Positions 7,610-17,159 of a stretch of 64,000 nucleotides of DNA are shown here, piece after piece (position 1 is the stretch's first letter; each line of letters opens with the position of its first letter). The notes beneath the pieces were generated by a model, which was not told the origin of the DNA, did no database searches, and saw nothing but the letters and a program-made list of their open reading frames with translations. The stretch comes from Stygiobacter sp043807765 (GTDB lineage Bacteria > Bacteroidota > Ignavibacteria > Ignavibacteriales > Melioribacteraceae). The DNA is taken from contig JAZDFQ010000006.1 in NCBI GenBank assembly GCA_043807765.1, positions 17,908 through 81,907 on the forward strand, written 5' to 3'. The position numbers and the translations under genes are program-made.

Positions 7610-9661
7610 TTATTTCATTAACAACATCTTATTTGTTTTAACAAAGTTAGTTGATTCTAATCTGTAGAGATAAATTCCGGAAGCTAAGTTGCTTGCATTG
7701 AATTGGAAGTTATATTCGCCAGCATTTAAGAAGTTATTAACTAATGTTGAAACTTCCTTACCAAGAATATCATATACAGTCAATTTCACGTTTCCAGCTT
7801 TTGGAATAGAGAATTTAATTGTAGTAGTCGGGTTGAATGGGTTAGGATAGTTTTGTTGTAATGAATATGTACTTGGAATTCCTTCTTCTTTTTGAATATC
7901 AGTAGCAATGCCTAATGACTTCATTGCACCACGCAAACCTGTTACAATGTATTTAGGATTGTGAAGACCAAAGCTCTTATCTTCTTCAGCAGTAATCGCA
8001 TTCCAATAAGCTGCTCTTTGTACTGGAGTCCAAGATGTTTCTGGAACTGGGGCTGTTTGACCAGCTTTAAGTGGCATTTTTGCTTTAATTGCAGCAATCA
8101 TACCTTTAACTTCGTCTTGTAATCCTTCAACAGTTTTATCTTCATCCCAATCACCAAATCCGTCAACAAAGAATTTTGCATCGTGGAATGATTGGAAAGT
8201 ACCGCCATGACATTGTGCACAAGCAGCCACGTTATCTTTGCCGTCTGGCGTTACAACTCTAAATGAGTGACCGCCTAAAGGAATTATTTTTCCAGTAGCA
8301 TCGGCTACGGTAGGTGAGCCAAACATATGGCAAGTTACGCAACCATCTTGAGTATAACCTTTGTGGTTTGTATTTAGAAGTTTAACACCGCCTAATTCCA
8401 ACATGTTGTTGCCAATAAACATATCGCCTTGTGGACCATGATGAGGGCCAAAACGATTGTTAATTGTTGCAGCTGCAATTGCTGCATTTGCTTCAGACCT
8501 AGACTGATGGCAATTTAGGCAGATAGCGCCATTACCCATGTTTGTTTTATCAACTGTAACAAACTTTCCGCCTACAGTCATTAAGCTTGCATCAGTTTTT
8601 CTTAATTGATGAGCATTTGTTGCATCGTGAGGATTATGGCAGCCAGCACAAGTGATAGCTGAATAAGTTACATCAAAGTATGGATCTGTGGTAGGAATGT
8701 TTCTTGTATATTGAGAGAAGCCAGCACCAGTATGGCAGCGTACACAAGCTTCCCGTCCGGGACCAGATTCATCTACTGCTACAGCGTGCATTGATGAACT
8801 GAATTGTTCCGGGAAAATATGATGAGTACCGGAATCGTGACAAACTGCGCAAGGAGCTGGGTCGTAAGTAGCATCAATTCTTTCATCTGTTACTGCGCCC
8901 ATATGACCACTTGCTGGACCGTGACAAGATTCACATTGAATGTTAGATCTCAACATAGCATCTGGAAAATCTTTATATGCTTTTACTGCATTGCCGGCGG
9001 CTAATACACTAGGGAATGTGAATGGGAAATCGTCAAAACCATCATTCTTTGCTGTTACGCTTGCATCATAACCGGTTGCATGGCAGCTAACGCAAGAAGC
9101 TTTATATGTTGGCGCGTTTATACCATCAAGTTTCTCGTCGTTACCAACAGAGTGTCTGGTTTTTTCGTAGCTAGCAACTATCGTAGAGTGACATGTTTTA
9201 CAGCTCAATTTTGTATCAACACCATTTACTACAGTGTTTTTGTAACCTAAATATTTTGCAGCATTAAAGTTTACTGAAGTTGTAAATTGACCATCAGTTA
9301 CCGTTAGTGTGTATGCACCAACTTTGTCTGGAACGAATGAAGCAACTTGTGTAGAGTCGTTCACTTTATCTTTAGTAGCACCAATTGCTGTTGTAGAACC
9401 TTGCGGTTTTCTAGTAAGCGTCCAAGTAATTGCAGTACTAAATTTTCTTCCGGTTGTTGCAGCTTTAAAATACATTTTAGAACCAAGGCCAACGTTTTTC
9501 AAACCAGTAGCAGCGTTTGTATAAATATCGGTTTTTGATAGTACAGAATCTCTCGGTGAAACACCCATAGGGTTAACACTAAATTTTACTACAGTCTGTG
9601 CAAACACTGCAGTAGAGAGAAGAACAACAGCTAAGACTAAAGAAGTAAATCTAAGTCTCAT
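7610..9661 (-). CDS. Secreted nine-heme c-type cytochrome with T9SS sorting domain
   Basis: Probably an exported electron-transfer protein. A signal peptide (residues 1-21, ending in VFAQ) leads into an Ig-like segment (about 25-135). Nine CxxCH heme-binding motifs start near residues 154, 190, 243, 271, 306, 338, 381, 441 and 481. The last ~80 residues form a Por/T9SS sorting domain with YPNPFNPTTTI, VYDILGKEV and SGIYLYRL. The combination suggests release to the surface or exterior, for example for extracellular electron transfer; no redox partner is encoded nearby. A strong ribosome site (GGAGG) lies 7 bp before the ATG at 9661. The gene has its own terminator and is divergent from cysS. 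Confidence 0.9.
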   Translation of the reverse strand: MRLRFTSLVLAVVLLSTAVFAQTVVKFSVNPMGVSPRDSVLSKTDIYTNAATGLKNVGLGSKMYFKAATTGRKFSTAITWTLTRKPQGSTTAIGATKDKVNDSTQVASFVPDKVGAYTLTVTDGQFTTSVNFNAAKYLGYKNTVVNGVDTKLSCKTCHSTIVASYEKTRHSVGNDEKLDGINAPTYKASCVSCHATGYDASVTAKNDGFDDFPFTFPSVLAAGNAVKAYKDFPDAMLRSNIQCESCHGPASGHMGAVTDERIDATYDPAPCAVCHDSGTHHIFPEQFSSSMHAVAVDESGPGREACVRCHTGAGFSQYTRNIPTTDPYFDVTYSAITCAGCHNPHDATNAHQLRKTDASLMTVGGKFVTVDKTNMGNGAICLNCHQSRSEANAAIAAATINNRFGPHHGPQGDMFIGNNMLELGGVKLLNTNHKGYTQDGCVTCHMFGSPTVADATGKIIPLGGHSFRVVTPDGKDNVAACAQCHGGTFQSFHDAKFFVDGFGDWDEDKTVEGLQDEVKGMIAAIKAKMPLKAGQTAPVPETSWTPVQRAAYWNAITAEEDKSFGLHNPKYIVTGLRGAMKSLGIATDIQKEEGIPSTYSLQQNYPNPFNPTTTIKFSIPKAGNVKLTVYDILGKEVSTLVNNFLNAGEYNFQFNASNLASGIYLYRLESTNFVKTNKMLLMK

Positions 9662-9894
9662 AATGAATCCTCCAGTGATTTTTGTTTTGTTCGACTAAAT
9701 AAGCCTAAAATTTTTGAGATAAAAAGACATCGGACAACTTTATTCTTTTTTCTGGTTGTAAAATAAAAAGTTTATTAAAGATGTCAAAGTCTTTATAAAA
9801 AAATCCTCATATTATTGTCGAATATTTAAATAGGATGTTTAGTTGAAATACAGACCCTTGAATGCTATTTTTGTTTCAATTTTTAGGAATCCAT

Positions 9895-11307
9895 ATGCTA
9901 ATTTATAACACTTTGACTCGCAGAAAGGAAGAATTTAGACCTCTTAATCCGCCAAATGTTACTATGTATACGTGTGGTCCTACTGTTTACGATTATTTCC
10001 ATATTGGCAACTCGAGAACTTTTATAATGTCGGACATTGTCCGTCGTTATTTGGAGTTTAAAGGCTTCAAAGTAAAGTTTGTGATGAATCTAACAGATAT
10101 AGAAGATCGGATTATCAAGAAGTCGATAGATCAACAGACTACAGCTGAAACTGTTTCTAAGTTTTTTATGGATGCATTTTTCGAAGATATTGAAAAACTT
10201 AAGGTTAGGCGTGCGGATTTTTATCCTAAAGCTACTGGACATGTTGAAGAAATGATTCAAATGATTAGCGAGTTGGAGCAAAAAGGCCTTGCTTACAATG
10301 TTGATGGTGATGTTTTTTACAATGTGAAAAAGTTTGATGGTTACGGTAAGCTTAGCGGGAAAAAAATAGATGAATTGGAAGCAGGTGCCCGTGTTGAAGT
10401 GAATGAACAAAAAAACAGTCCACTTGATTTTGCACTTTGGAAAAAAGCTAAACCAGATGAACCTAGCTGGAATAGTCCTTGGGGCAAAGGAAGACCGGGG
10501 TGGCATATTGAGTGCTCGGCAATGAGTACAAAACATCTTGGCGATACTATTGATATACATGCGGGTGGTAATGATTTAATCTTTCCTCATCACGAAAATG
10601 AGATTGCACAGAGCGAAGGGGTGCATGGAAATCAGTTTGTGAAATACTGGATACATTTCGGCTTTTTAAATATTCAAAATGAAAAAATGTCGAAATCATT
10701 AGGCAATTTTTTCACCGCCCGAGATGTACTTGCACGCCATTCAGCAGAAGCAGTAAGGCTGTTTTTCTCCCAGACTCATTATGGTGGACCGCTCAATTTT
10801 AGTGATGAGCTTTTGACAGCCGCTCAGAAAGGTGTAGACAAAATTATTACACTTGCAGAGCGGTTTAAAGATGGACTCTCAAGAGCTGTGGATAATGAAA
10901 ACTTAGTCCATTTTGATCTGAAAAAATATTATGATGAATTTGAAGCTGCAATGGATGACGATTTTAATACTCCGCAAGCAGTTGCAGTAATTTTCGATTT
11001 TGCTCGTTCTGCCAACAAAGCGATGGATGAAAATTCGAATGTGATAAGTAAATTATTCCTTCTTGAATTAAAGAAATTTCTTGAGATAACTGCTGAAGGA
11101 GTTCTTGGGATAGTGCATTTTTCTGATCTGAAGAAAGCTAATGAGTCGGATATAGATGTTGAGTATATCAATCTAATGATAGCTGAACGGGAAGAAGCAA
11201 AGAAGGCTAAGAATTATAAGTTGGCTGATGAAATTAGAAATAAGTTGAATGATCTTGGCTTGATAATTCAAGATAGCAAGACTGGTCCAACATACAAGAG
11301 AAAATAA
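9895..11307 (+). CDS. cysS: Cysteinyl-tRNA synthetase
   Basis: Charges tRNA-Cys. The start at 9895 is chosen because AGGA lies 7-10 bp upstream and the protein then begins MLIYNTLTR like its homologues; an in-frame ATG at 9862 would add eleven hydrophobic residues. The HIGH-type motif appears as FHIGN after CGPTVYDY, and KMSKS is present. The zinc-site residues are recognisable: the Cys in CGPT, the Cys in ECSAMS, and HHENE. The length of 470 residues is normal. It is divergent from the cytochrome gene across a 233-bp gap in which I see no other gene. Confidence 0.97.
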   Translation: MLIYNTLTRRKEEFRPLNPPNVTMYTCGPTVYDYFHIGNSRTFIMSDIVRRYLEFKGFKVKFVMNLTDIEDRIIKKSIDQQTTAETVSKFFMDAFFEDIEKLKVRRADFYPKATGHVEEMIQMISELEQKGLAYNVDGDVFYNVKKFDGYGKLSGKKIDELEAGARVEVNEQKNSPLDFALWKKAKPDEPSWNSPWGKGRPGWHIECSAMSTKHLGDTIDIHAGGNDLIFPHHENEIAQSEGVHGNQFVKYWIHFGFLNIQNEKMSKSLGNFFTARDVLARHSAEAVRLFFSQTHYGGPLNFSDELLTAAQKGVDKIITLAERFKDGLSRAVDNENLVHFDLKKYYDEFEAAMDDDFNTPQAVAVIFDFARSANKAMDENSNVISKLFLLELKKFLEITAEGVLGIVHFSDLKKANESDIDVEYINLMIAEREEAKKAKNYKLADEIRNKLNDLGLIIQDSKTGPTYKRK

Positions 11308-11367
11308 ATCTGCGGTTAAACTAATTATTTATTTCTAAATTGATTAAAAGATTTCCTCGGAAGAATT

Positions 11368-12141
11368 ATGAAGAAGGTTTTATTGTTTCTCATCGTTATT
11401 AATTCCATTTCGATTAATCTATTCAGCCAAGGCACAAGCGGCTCAAGTGCAAAGTATGAGTATAGATACTTAATTGATATGCCTACTACTGGTGTTGTAA
11501 ATAAAGGTTTTGCCGCATTATCAATGGAAGCTATGCCTTATGGTGTATTTATGACCAAAGTTGAACTAGGAGTTTTTGATGGTGTGAGTTTTGGACTTTC
11601 GTTTGGCGGCGGCAACGTAATTGGTACTGGAAAAATTGATTGGTATAAACTTCCGGGAATTAATTTCCGCGTTCGCATAATTGAAGAAAACATTGCACTC
11701 CCGGCCATCACAGCCGGATTTGAATCTCAAGGTAAAGGATATTTTGACAGAGAATTAAATAGATATGAAATTAAGTCGCCGGGATTTTTTGTTACTGCTG
11801 CAAAAAACTTTGATCTGCTAGGGTATTTTTCTATCCATGGTTCAATCAATTATTCGCTAGAACGTGATGATAACGACAAGGATTTGAACTTGGCTTTTGG
11901 ATTTGAAAAAACACTGGGAGAAATTTTCTCAATCCTTGGCGAGTATGATATTGCATTCAACGATAATACTCTTACTGCAATTGGCAAGGGAAACGGATAC
12001 ATGAATCTAGGTGTTCGTTGCGCAATAGGTGATGGATTAACAATAGGCTTGAACTTGAGAGATATGCTAAAAAACAAAAAGATTGATCAGAATATTGCTG
12101 ACCGTGGTCTTTTCGTTGAATTTATTAAAGGTGTTTTTTAA
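11368..12141 (+). CDS. Predicted outer-membrane or periplasmic beta-rich protein
   Basis: Function unknown. A signal peptide (residues 1-20, ending NLFSQ) is followed by about 235 residues with alternating polar/hydrophobic strands and Gly-rich turns. The pattern suggests a small beta-barrel, loosely like YjbH-type barrels. It begins 60 bp after cysS, and a 136-bp gap separates it from the next gene. No catalytic motif is visible. Confidence 0.65.
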   Translation: MKKVLLFLIVINSISINLFSQGTSGSSAKYEYRYLIDMPTTGVVNKGFAALSMEAMPYGVFMTKVELGVFDGVSFGLSFGGGNVIGTGKIDWYKLPGINFRVRIIEENIALPAITAGFESQGKGYFDRELNRYEIKSPGFFVTAAKNFDLLGYFSIHGSINYSLERDDNDKDLNLAFGFEKTLGEIFSILGEYDIAFNDNTLTAIGKGNGYMNLGVRCAIGDGLTIGLNLRDMLKNKKIDQNIADRGLFVEFIKGVF

Positions 12142-12277
12142 TTCTGTCTCTTTTAATGTCCAGTTGAGTCTAATCAAAAGGACACTTCAAATTTCTGCAT
12201 CGTTTTTTACACTTCTTTAGGATACATTTTCGGTACAATTATTGAACAAAACATTAAAAACTAAATAAGGGGTTGTC

Positions 12278-13264
12278 ATGAAATCATTAGTAAAAATATT
12301 GTTGATCATCCCGTTGTTATGGCTTGGAGGTTGTTACACGCAAATTGCAGTTTACGACCGTAATTATCCGGAGTATTCTTATGAAGAGGAAGATGAAGGT
12401 GAATACACCGAAGATGATTCTTTAGCAACAAACCAAGATGACGGTTATTATAACGATGAGTACGATTATGGTTATGATCGTTCTTATGGATATAGAAGGT
12501 TTTTGTTCGGCTATGTTCCATCTTCATGGGCATTTGGCTATGGTAGCGGTCCTTGGTACTATGACATGTACGGCAATTACGGTTATTGGCCTTATAATTA
12601 CTATAATCGCTATTACTACGGATATCTAAGCGGCGGTTATTACTATCCTTGGGGATATTACGGTCCTCACGTTTATAATAATTGGCCTTATTATGGAAAC
12701 TATGGTAATAATAATTACGGACCATATAATACAAAATATAGAAGCGGTGTTGCTTCAAGGCTTAGAGGTAACGATTCTGAACGTAGTGGCGTTGCAACAA
12801 GAACCCGGGATTATGATAGAAATTCTCGTCCGTCTTCTTCTTATAGAGATAGAACCGGCGGTTCAAATGATGTTGATTTAAGCCGGTCTAGAGTTAGTAG
12901 AGGATCTAGTACAAGTCAATCTGGTTCAAGAGTTTCGAAAGGCTCTCCTAGTAAAGATAAATCTTCAAGTAGACCTTCATCTGAAGTCAGAAGTAGAGAT
13001 AGAAACAGTTCAGGAAGAAGTGAATCTTACAGACCGGAGAGAAGTAATTCAGGTAGCTCGTCGCAGGGAAGAGAAAGATCATCACAAGGGAGCTACTCAC
13101 CAAGACGAGAAAGCAGTCCGGCACCAAGCTATTCTCCACCATCTAGTTCTAGTTCGAGCAGTAGTGGCGGCGGTTCTCGAGGATCCAGTTCAAGCGGTTC
13201 AAGTTCCAGTGGTTCTAGCTCGAGCGGTTCCGGTTCAAGGGATAGCGGCGGTAGAGGAAGATAA
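12278..13264 (+). CDS. Tyr/Gly-rich and Ser/Arg-rich low-complexity lipoprotein
   Basis: Function unknown. A type II signal peptide with lipobox LWLGGC (Cys near residue 19) predicts lipid anchoring. The mature part has three compositional zones: an acidic stretch (about 33-60), a Tyr/Gly/Asn/Trp-rich stretch (about 55-155), and a long Ser/Arg/Gly-rich tail (about 160-328) ending in near-pure Ser/Gly runs. There is no recognisable fold, so most of it is probably disordered and surface-exposed. It ends 38 bp before the porin gene at 13303 and is likely cotranscribed with it. The Ser codons vary, so this is a genuine protein tract and not a DNA microsatellite. Confidence 0.75.
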   Translation: MKSLVKILLIIPLLWLGGCYTQIAVYDRNYPEYSYEEEDEGEYTEDDSLATNQDDGYYNDEYDYGYDRSYGYRRFLFGYVPSSWAFGYGSGPWYYDMYGNYGYWPYNYYNRYYYGYLSGGYYYPWGYYGPHVYNNWPYYGNYGNNNYGPYNTKYRSGVASRLRGNDSERSGVATRTRDYDRNSRPSSSYRDRTGGSNDVDLSRSRVSRGSSTSQSGSRVSKGSPSKDKSSSRPSSEVRSRDRNSSGRSESYRPERSNSGSSSQGRERSSQGSYSPRRESSPAPSYSPPSSSSSSSSGGGSRGSSSSGSSSSGSSSSGSGSRDSGGRGR

Positions 13265-13302
13265 TTATGAATTCACCTAAAATTAATAGCGGAGCGGGGA
13301 AC

Positions 13303-14748
13303 ATGAAAAAGGGACTAATAATATTTATCGTAATATCGTTAATTACTGTAATCACTTCAGCACAGAATTTTAACGACGCATTAAGATTATCTGAAAATGG
13401 AATTTCGTTAAATGCAAAAGCTCTCGGAATGGGCAACGCATTTATTTCTAGGTTGAGCGGAGTTTCTTCATCCCAGTTTAATCCGGCAGCAATCGCTTTT
13501 GCAAAGAAAGCTCAGTTTGATGCCAGCTTGGATTACAATTCGATGTCAAATGATGCGACACTTTTTAGTCATACAGTTAATGGTGATCAATCATCTACTA
13601 ATTTTAATGAAGTTGGCGTTATACTTCCGGTGCCAACAATACAAGGCAGCATGGCCTTAGCAATTGGTTATAATCAAAATAAAAACTTCAACAAGATTTT
13701 AAGCTTTTCTGGATTCAACAGTGGCAATCATTCGATGATTCAAGATTTGGTTTTGGATAATGATGATTTGGCATACGATCTAGCATTAAGTTATCCTATA
13801 TATGATTCGAACAACAAGTATTTGAATGATGTTACAGAGATCAATGGAAATCTTAACCAATCGGCAAAGATTACAAGTGATGGCGGAATTAATAATTGGT
13901 ATCTCTCTGGGGCAGTTGAAATTGAGAAGGATATTTTTGTTGGAGCTACACTTAATTTGCTTAGCGGTTCTTTTAACCGAACGAGAATTTATACCGAAGA
14001 AGATACCCAGAATTACTACAAGTCAACTCTTTTGTTGGATCCACTCGAACCAAAATCAGCAGACTTTCAGTCGTTCACTACGACAGATGTTATTAAGTGG
14101 GATATAGCCGGTTGGGATTTTAAGCTAGGTTTAATTGCAAAAATTAACGAACAAGTTAATGTTGGTTTTACTGTTAGAGTTCCTAGGACATATACTATTA
14201 AAGAAACTTATAGTGTTTCCGGTAAAAGTAAATTTGGCACTGAAACAACTTGGAATGCACAGTACGATGATTCGAAGGTTGAATATGATGTAACAGCCCC
14301 AGCAGAATATTCTGCCGGTGCGTCTTACGCTGAAAGAAATCTTACTCTTTCCGGTGAAATAAAATTGGTTGATTATTCCTCTATGGAATTCTCTTCCGGT
14401 TTTGATGGGCTTACCCGTGATGAGAAAAACAGAGATATCAAAGATTTGATGAGAACAACAATTAACATTAATGCCGGCGGAGAATATCTAATTCCGAATC
14501 TCGGTTTAGCAGTGAGAGCCGGATTTATGATGATGCCTTCAGCTTTCAAAGATGATCCAAGTGAATATGATAAGAAATTTATTACAGCCGGATTAGGTTA
14601 TAATCTTACTAAGGGAACTCAGTTAAATATTGGTTATGCCTATGGCTGGTGGGAAGATTTTGGAGATAATTACGGTAGCGGTTTAAGCAGAACCTTCCAA
14701 AAAATCTCTGTAAGCAATTTTACAACCTCGCTTAAATTCAATTTTTAA
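13303..14748 (+). CDS. OmpP1/FadL-family outer-membrane transport protein
   Basis: Predicted barrel for uptake of hydrophobic compounds. Start 13303 gives a clean signal peptide (MKKGLIIF... ending TSAQ) and is preceded by GGAGCGGGGA; an in-frame ATG at 13267 would add twelve polar residues. The N-terminal mature region has the family pattern: ALGMGNAF, then SSSQFNPAAIAF. The rest alternates beta strands and Gly/Asn turns and ends with an aromatic terminal strand (SLKFNF). It is 481 residues long. It follows the low-complexity lipoprotein and is closed by a bidirectional terminator at 14768. Confidence 0.8.
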   Translation: MKKGLIIFIVISLITVITSAQNFNDALRLSENGISLNAKALGMGNAFISRLSGVSSSQFNPAAIAFAKKAQFDASLDYNSMSNDATLFSHTVNGDQSSTNFNEVGVILPVPTIQGSMALAIGYNQNKNFNKILSFSGFNSGNHSMIQDLVLDNDDLAYDLALSYPIYDSNNKYLNDVTEINGNLNQSAKITSDGGINNWYLSGAVEIEKDIFVGATLNLLSGSFNRTRIYTEEDTQNYYKSTLLLDPLEPKSADFQSFTTTDVIKWDIAGWDFKLGLIAKINEQVNVGFTVRVPRTYTIKETYSVSGKSKFGTETTWNAQYDDSKVEYDVTAPAEYSAGASYAERNLTLSGEIKLVDYSSMEFSSGFDGLTRDEKNRDIKDLMRTTININAGGEYLIPNLGLAVRAGFMMMPSAFKDDPSEYDKKFITAGLGYNLTKGTQLNIGYAYGWWEDFGDNYGSGLSRTFQKISVSNFTTSLKFNF

Positions 14749-14767
14749 TTCTTCTCTTTAATTGACT

Positions 14768-14801
14768 AAAAAAAAGCGCCTTATAGAAAGGCGCTTTTTT
14801 T
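14768..14801. terminator. Bidirectional intrinsic terminator
   Basis: AAAAAAAGCGCC...GGCGCTTTTTTT forms a symmetrical hairpin flanked by an A run and a T run. It sits between the convergent porin gene (ends 14748) and the Asp-box gene (ends 14824), so it can serve both strands. Confidence 0.9.
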
Positions 14802-14823
14802 AAACTTAGCTGGAAGTACCACT

Positions 14824-16065
14824 TTATTTCATAAGAATTAATTTTTTGGTTTCCACAAAACTACCGGCTTTTAACTGATAGAAATAAACGCCGCTCGTTA
14901 AATTATTCGCATTAAATTCATAGCTATAATTACCAGCACTTTTATTTTCGCTTGTCAACGTTACAACTTCTTTTCCAACCAAGTCATAAATTTTTATTGA
15001 AACATAACTTTTTTGCGGAACAGAATAGCTAATTGTTGTATTTGGGTTGAATGGATTGGGATAGTTTTGAGAAAGAGAAAAATTTGTAGGTGTTTTCTCC
15101 TTACTTTCTTTAACCGATGTAGTTTTATCAGCACTTCTAAAAACCCCACCTTTGTTAGTACCTGCAAAAACAAAACCAGCACTATTTATCGCAAGTGCAG
15201 TAACATAATTATCCGTTAATCCGGAGTTAATTTGTACCCACAGTTCCCCATTATCTGTTGAGCGAAATATTCCATCATTCTCGGTTCCAGCAAAAATTTG
15301 TCCACCCCCATTTATAGCAAGAGAAAGTACATGTGTATTTTTAAAGGACTCGTTATTCGTTCGAGCCATTTGCGTCCAGTTAATACCATTGTCGGTTGAA
15401 CGGAAAACTGCTACATAGTAGGTATTCCCAGCAAAAATATTATCATTACTATTTATGGCGAGTGAAGTAAAATTTCCTTGGTAAAAAGAAAAAAATAACA
15501 TTCGAGACCAATTATTACCATCATTAGTTGAACGATATATTTCTCCAGCGGTTGCAGCAAAAATAGCACTATTTGCTTTTCTATTTGTTGCAATTGCATA
15601 ACTGGTGCCACTATTACCATTATTTGACCAGTTATTACCATTATCTGTTGAAATAAATATTCCAAAACGATCAGTTCCAACCAAAATAGAGCCACTATTA
15701 TTAATAACTAAAGAAAGAACCTTAGTACTTGTCAAGCCGCTATTTATTTGTGTCCAAGTATTCCCATTATCTGTTGAGCGATATACTCCCTCACCAAATG
15801 TTCCGGCAAAAATATGCCCATTACCATTTATTCCAATGGAATAAACAATGCTATATCTAAAATTGGTACTAACTTGTGACCAATTACTACCGTTATCAGT
15901 TGAACGATACACTCCGCTTCCATAAGTACCTGCAAAAATATGCCCGCTACTATTTATTGCCAGTGAACGAACTGAGCCTCCATTTGGACCGTTTGTTGGC
16001 ACCCAAAAGTTTTGTGCGTACAAAGAAATAGAAATTAGTAAAAGAACAAGCAGTGATTTTTTCAT
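14824..16065 (-). CDS. Secreted Asp-box beta-propeller with T9SS sorting domain
   Basis: Exported protein of unknown target. A signal peptide (ending LYAQ) is followed by six clear Asp-box (BNR-like) units of the form RSTDNGxxW, spaced about 40-50 residues, and one degenerate copy; these form a sialidase/Vps10-type propeller scaffold. No sialidase catalytic residues are apparent. The last ~85 residues are a Por/T9SS sorting domain with YPNPFNPNTTI and SGVYFYQL. A ribosome site (AGGAGCAATTGAA) precedes the ATG at 16065. It is the 3'-most gene of a minus-strand accessory run. Confidence 0.85.
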   Translation of the reverse strand: MKKSLLVLLLISISLYAQNFWVPTNGPNGGSVRSLAINSSGHIFAGTYGSGVYRSTDNGSNWSQVSTNFRYSIVYSIGINGNGHIFAGTFGEGVYRSTDNGNTWTQINSGLTSTKVLSLVINNSGSILVGTDRFGIFISTDNGNNWSNNGNSGTSYAIATNRKANSAIFAATAGEIYRSTNDGNNWSRMLFFSFYQGNFTSLAINSNDNIFAGNTYYVAVFRSTDNGINWTQMARTNNESFKNTHVLSLAINGGGQIFAGTENDGIFRSTDNGELWVQINSGLTDNYVTALAINSAGFVFAGTNKGGVFRSADKTTSVKESKEKTPTNFSLSQNYPNPFNPNTTISYSVPQKSYVSIKIYDLVGKEVVTLTSENKSAGNYSYEFNANNLTSGVYFYQLKAGSFVETKKLILMK

Positions 16066-16176
16066 TTCAATTGCTCCTAATATTTATTGTGGAAACCATT
16101 ACCTAATTGAACACCAATTCTTGGCGGTAGGTATGAATTTCTTTTTTTGTAATTCTACTGTGCAATCGTTACACCA

Positions 16177-17010
16177 CTATTTTTCAATTAAGAGCCCAAT
16201 TCCAATTCTAATAAAACTGCCGCCGAATTCTATATTAGGCGGTAGATTGTCGAGTCCGCTTTTCGGCAAATCTGTTTTCTTGTTTTTGTCATTCTTATCA
16301 GTAATCTCATAACTCCAGTCCTTTGCAGACAAACCAAATTGATAGCCACCTCCAAATAGAATATAGACCTTCTGCGAAGTATAGTATCTCAATTCACCAT
16401 AAGTCATTCCACCAAATGCGCTGGAATTGACTGAGATTTCCGAACCTATTGGATAATCATATCCATCGGGGGCTCGAAGATATACGTCTCCTGATCTCTC
16501 GCCAACCTGACCAACTTTTCCCCATACTGGTATGAAGGAAACACCACCTCGAAAACCAATTAATACATTATCACTCACTTTAAACTCGACTTTAAGACCA
16601 CCAGCAGCGTTGAGAGCGTTGATTTTACCAGAACGTTGATAGAAAGCATCAACAAACATCCCATAGGAAACAGATTTGTAAGAAGAAAATGGGTAGCCAA
16701 ATCCGATGCCAAAGTTTACCCCTCCAGTTGATGCTGGCATATCTAGTTTGATAATACTCTTTACTGGGCTTTGATCCGCTAAACTATTCGTGAGAATCGA
16801 GTATTGCGCATCGTCGTTTTGGAATGGTCCATAGCCCATAGCAAGATCAAATGTGAACTGAGCTTTGGTTTGCTGAGGGAGACCAAGGGTCAAGAGAATG
16901 AGAAAGACAATCAATTTGCTTTTGGGATTGATTCCTACAACTTCGCACTTACGTTGTATTGAGTTACCTTTTTTATCTGACCTTCCTAAAAAACCGTGTA
17001 CATTTTTCAT
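16177..17010 (-). CDS. Predicted outer-membrane beta-barrel protein with unusual N-terminus
   Basis: Function unknown. Start 17010 is supported by the shared 71-bp leader (17008-17078), which carries TGGAGTAATT before the ATG. The first ~27 residues are polar and basic and only then comes a signal-like hydrophobic segment (LIVFLILLTLGLP, ending TKAQ). The leader may therefore have been joined to a gene that once started further in. The mature part has barrel-like alternation, Gly-rich turns, and GGVNFGIGFGYPF- and IRIGIGLLI-type strands. No catalytic motif is visible. It is on the same strand as the lipoprotein gene upstream, 149 bp away. Confidence 0.7.
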   Translation of the reverse strand: MKNVHGFLGRSDKKGNSIQRKCEVVGINPKSKLIVFLILLTLGLPQQTKAQFTFDLAMGYGPFQNDDAQYSILTNSLADQSPVKSIIKLDMPASTGGVNFGIGFGYPFSSYKSVSYGMFVDAFYQRSGKINALNAAGGLKVEFKVSDNVLIGFRGGVSFIPVWGKVGQVGERSGDVYLRAPDGYDYPIGSEISVNSSAFGGMTYGELRYYTSQKVYILFGGGYQFGLSAKDWSYEITDKNDKNKKTDLPKSGLDNLPPNIEFGGSFIRIGIGLLIEK

Positions 17011-17078
17011 AATTACTCCAAATTTAATTTGGCAACACTTTAACAAGTTAAAATCAGACACCCGCGCATTGCCGTTAA
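17008..17078 (-). repeat. 71-bp leader repeat, copy A
   Basis: This segment aligns without gaps to 17511-17581. Both copies run from the start codon of a downstream gene back through the ribosome site to TTAACGGCAATG (minus strand). Nearly all differences fall in a central 15-nt block. GGCAATGC and GTGTTGCC within it can pair as an imperfect stem. Next to it (17117-17148) a second inverted repeat, CCGCTCGCA with TGCGGGCGG, fills the gap up to the upstream gene. Confidence 0.85.
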
Positions 17079-17159
17079 ATAAAATATTATGGTATCGCGA
17101 TTAGCCGCAACCGCCCGCATTAAGAATTGCGAGCGGCATGAAGAATGGTTGGGCACTTG

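Noticed and set aside
10090..10560. 156-codon minus-strand frame inside cysS
   Set aside because: A shadow of the strongly supported cysS frame, with Cys/Phe/Ile-rich composition typical of antisense translation.
12306..12758. 150-codon minus-strand frame opposite the Tyr-rich lipoprotein
   Set aside because: Antisense of a low-complexity tract; the His/Asn/Tyr-rich composition is an artefact of TAT/TAC-rich codons.
12800..13260. Dense short repeats, possibly a CRISPR-like array
   Set aside because: They are Ser/Gly/Arg codons of one open reading frame with irregular period and no unique spacers.
14900..16000. Regular ~130-bp periodicity on the minus strand
   Set aside because: Explained by Asp-box protein repeats in the coding sequence.
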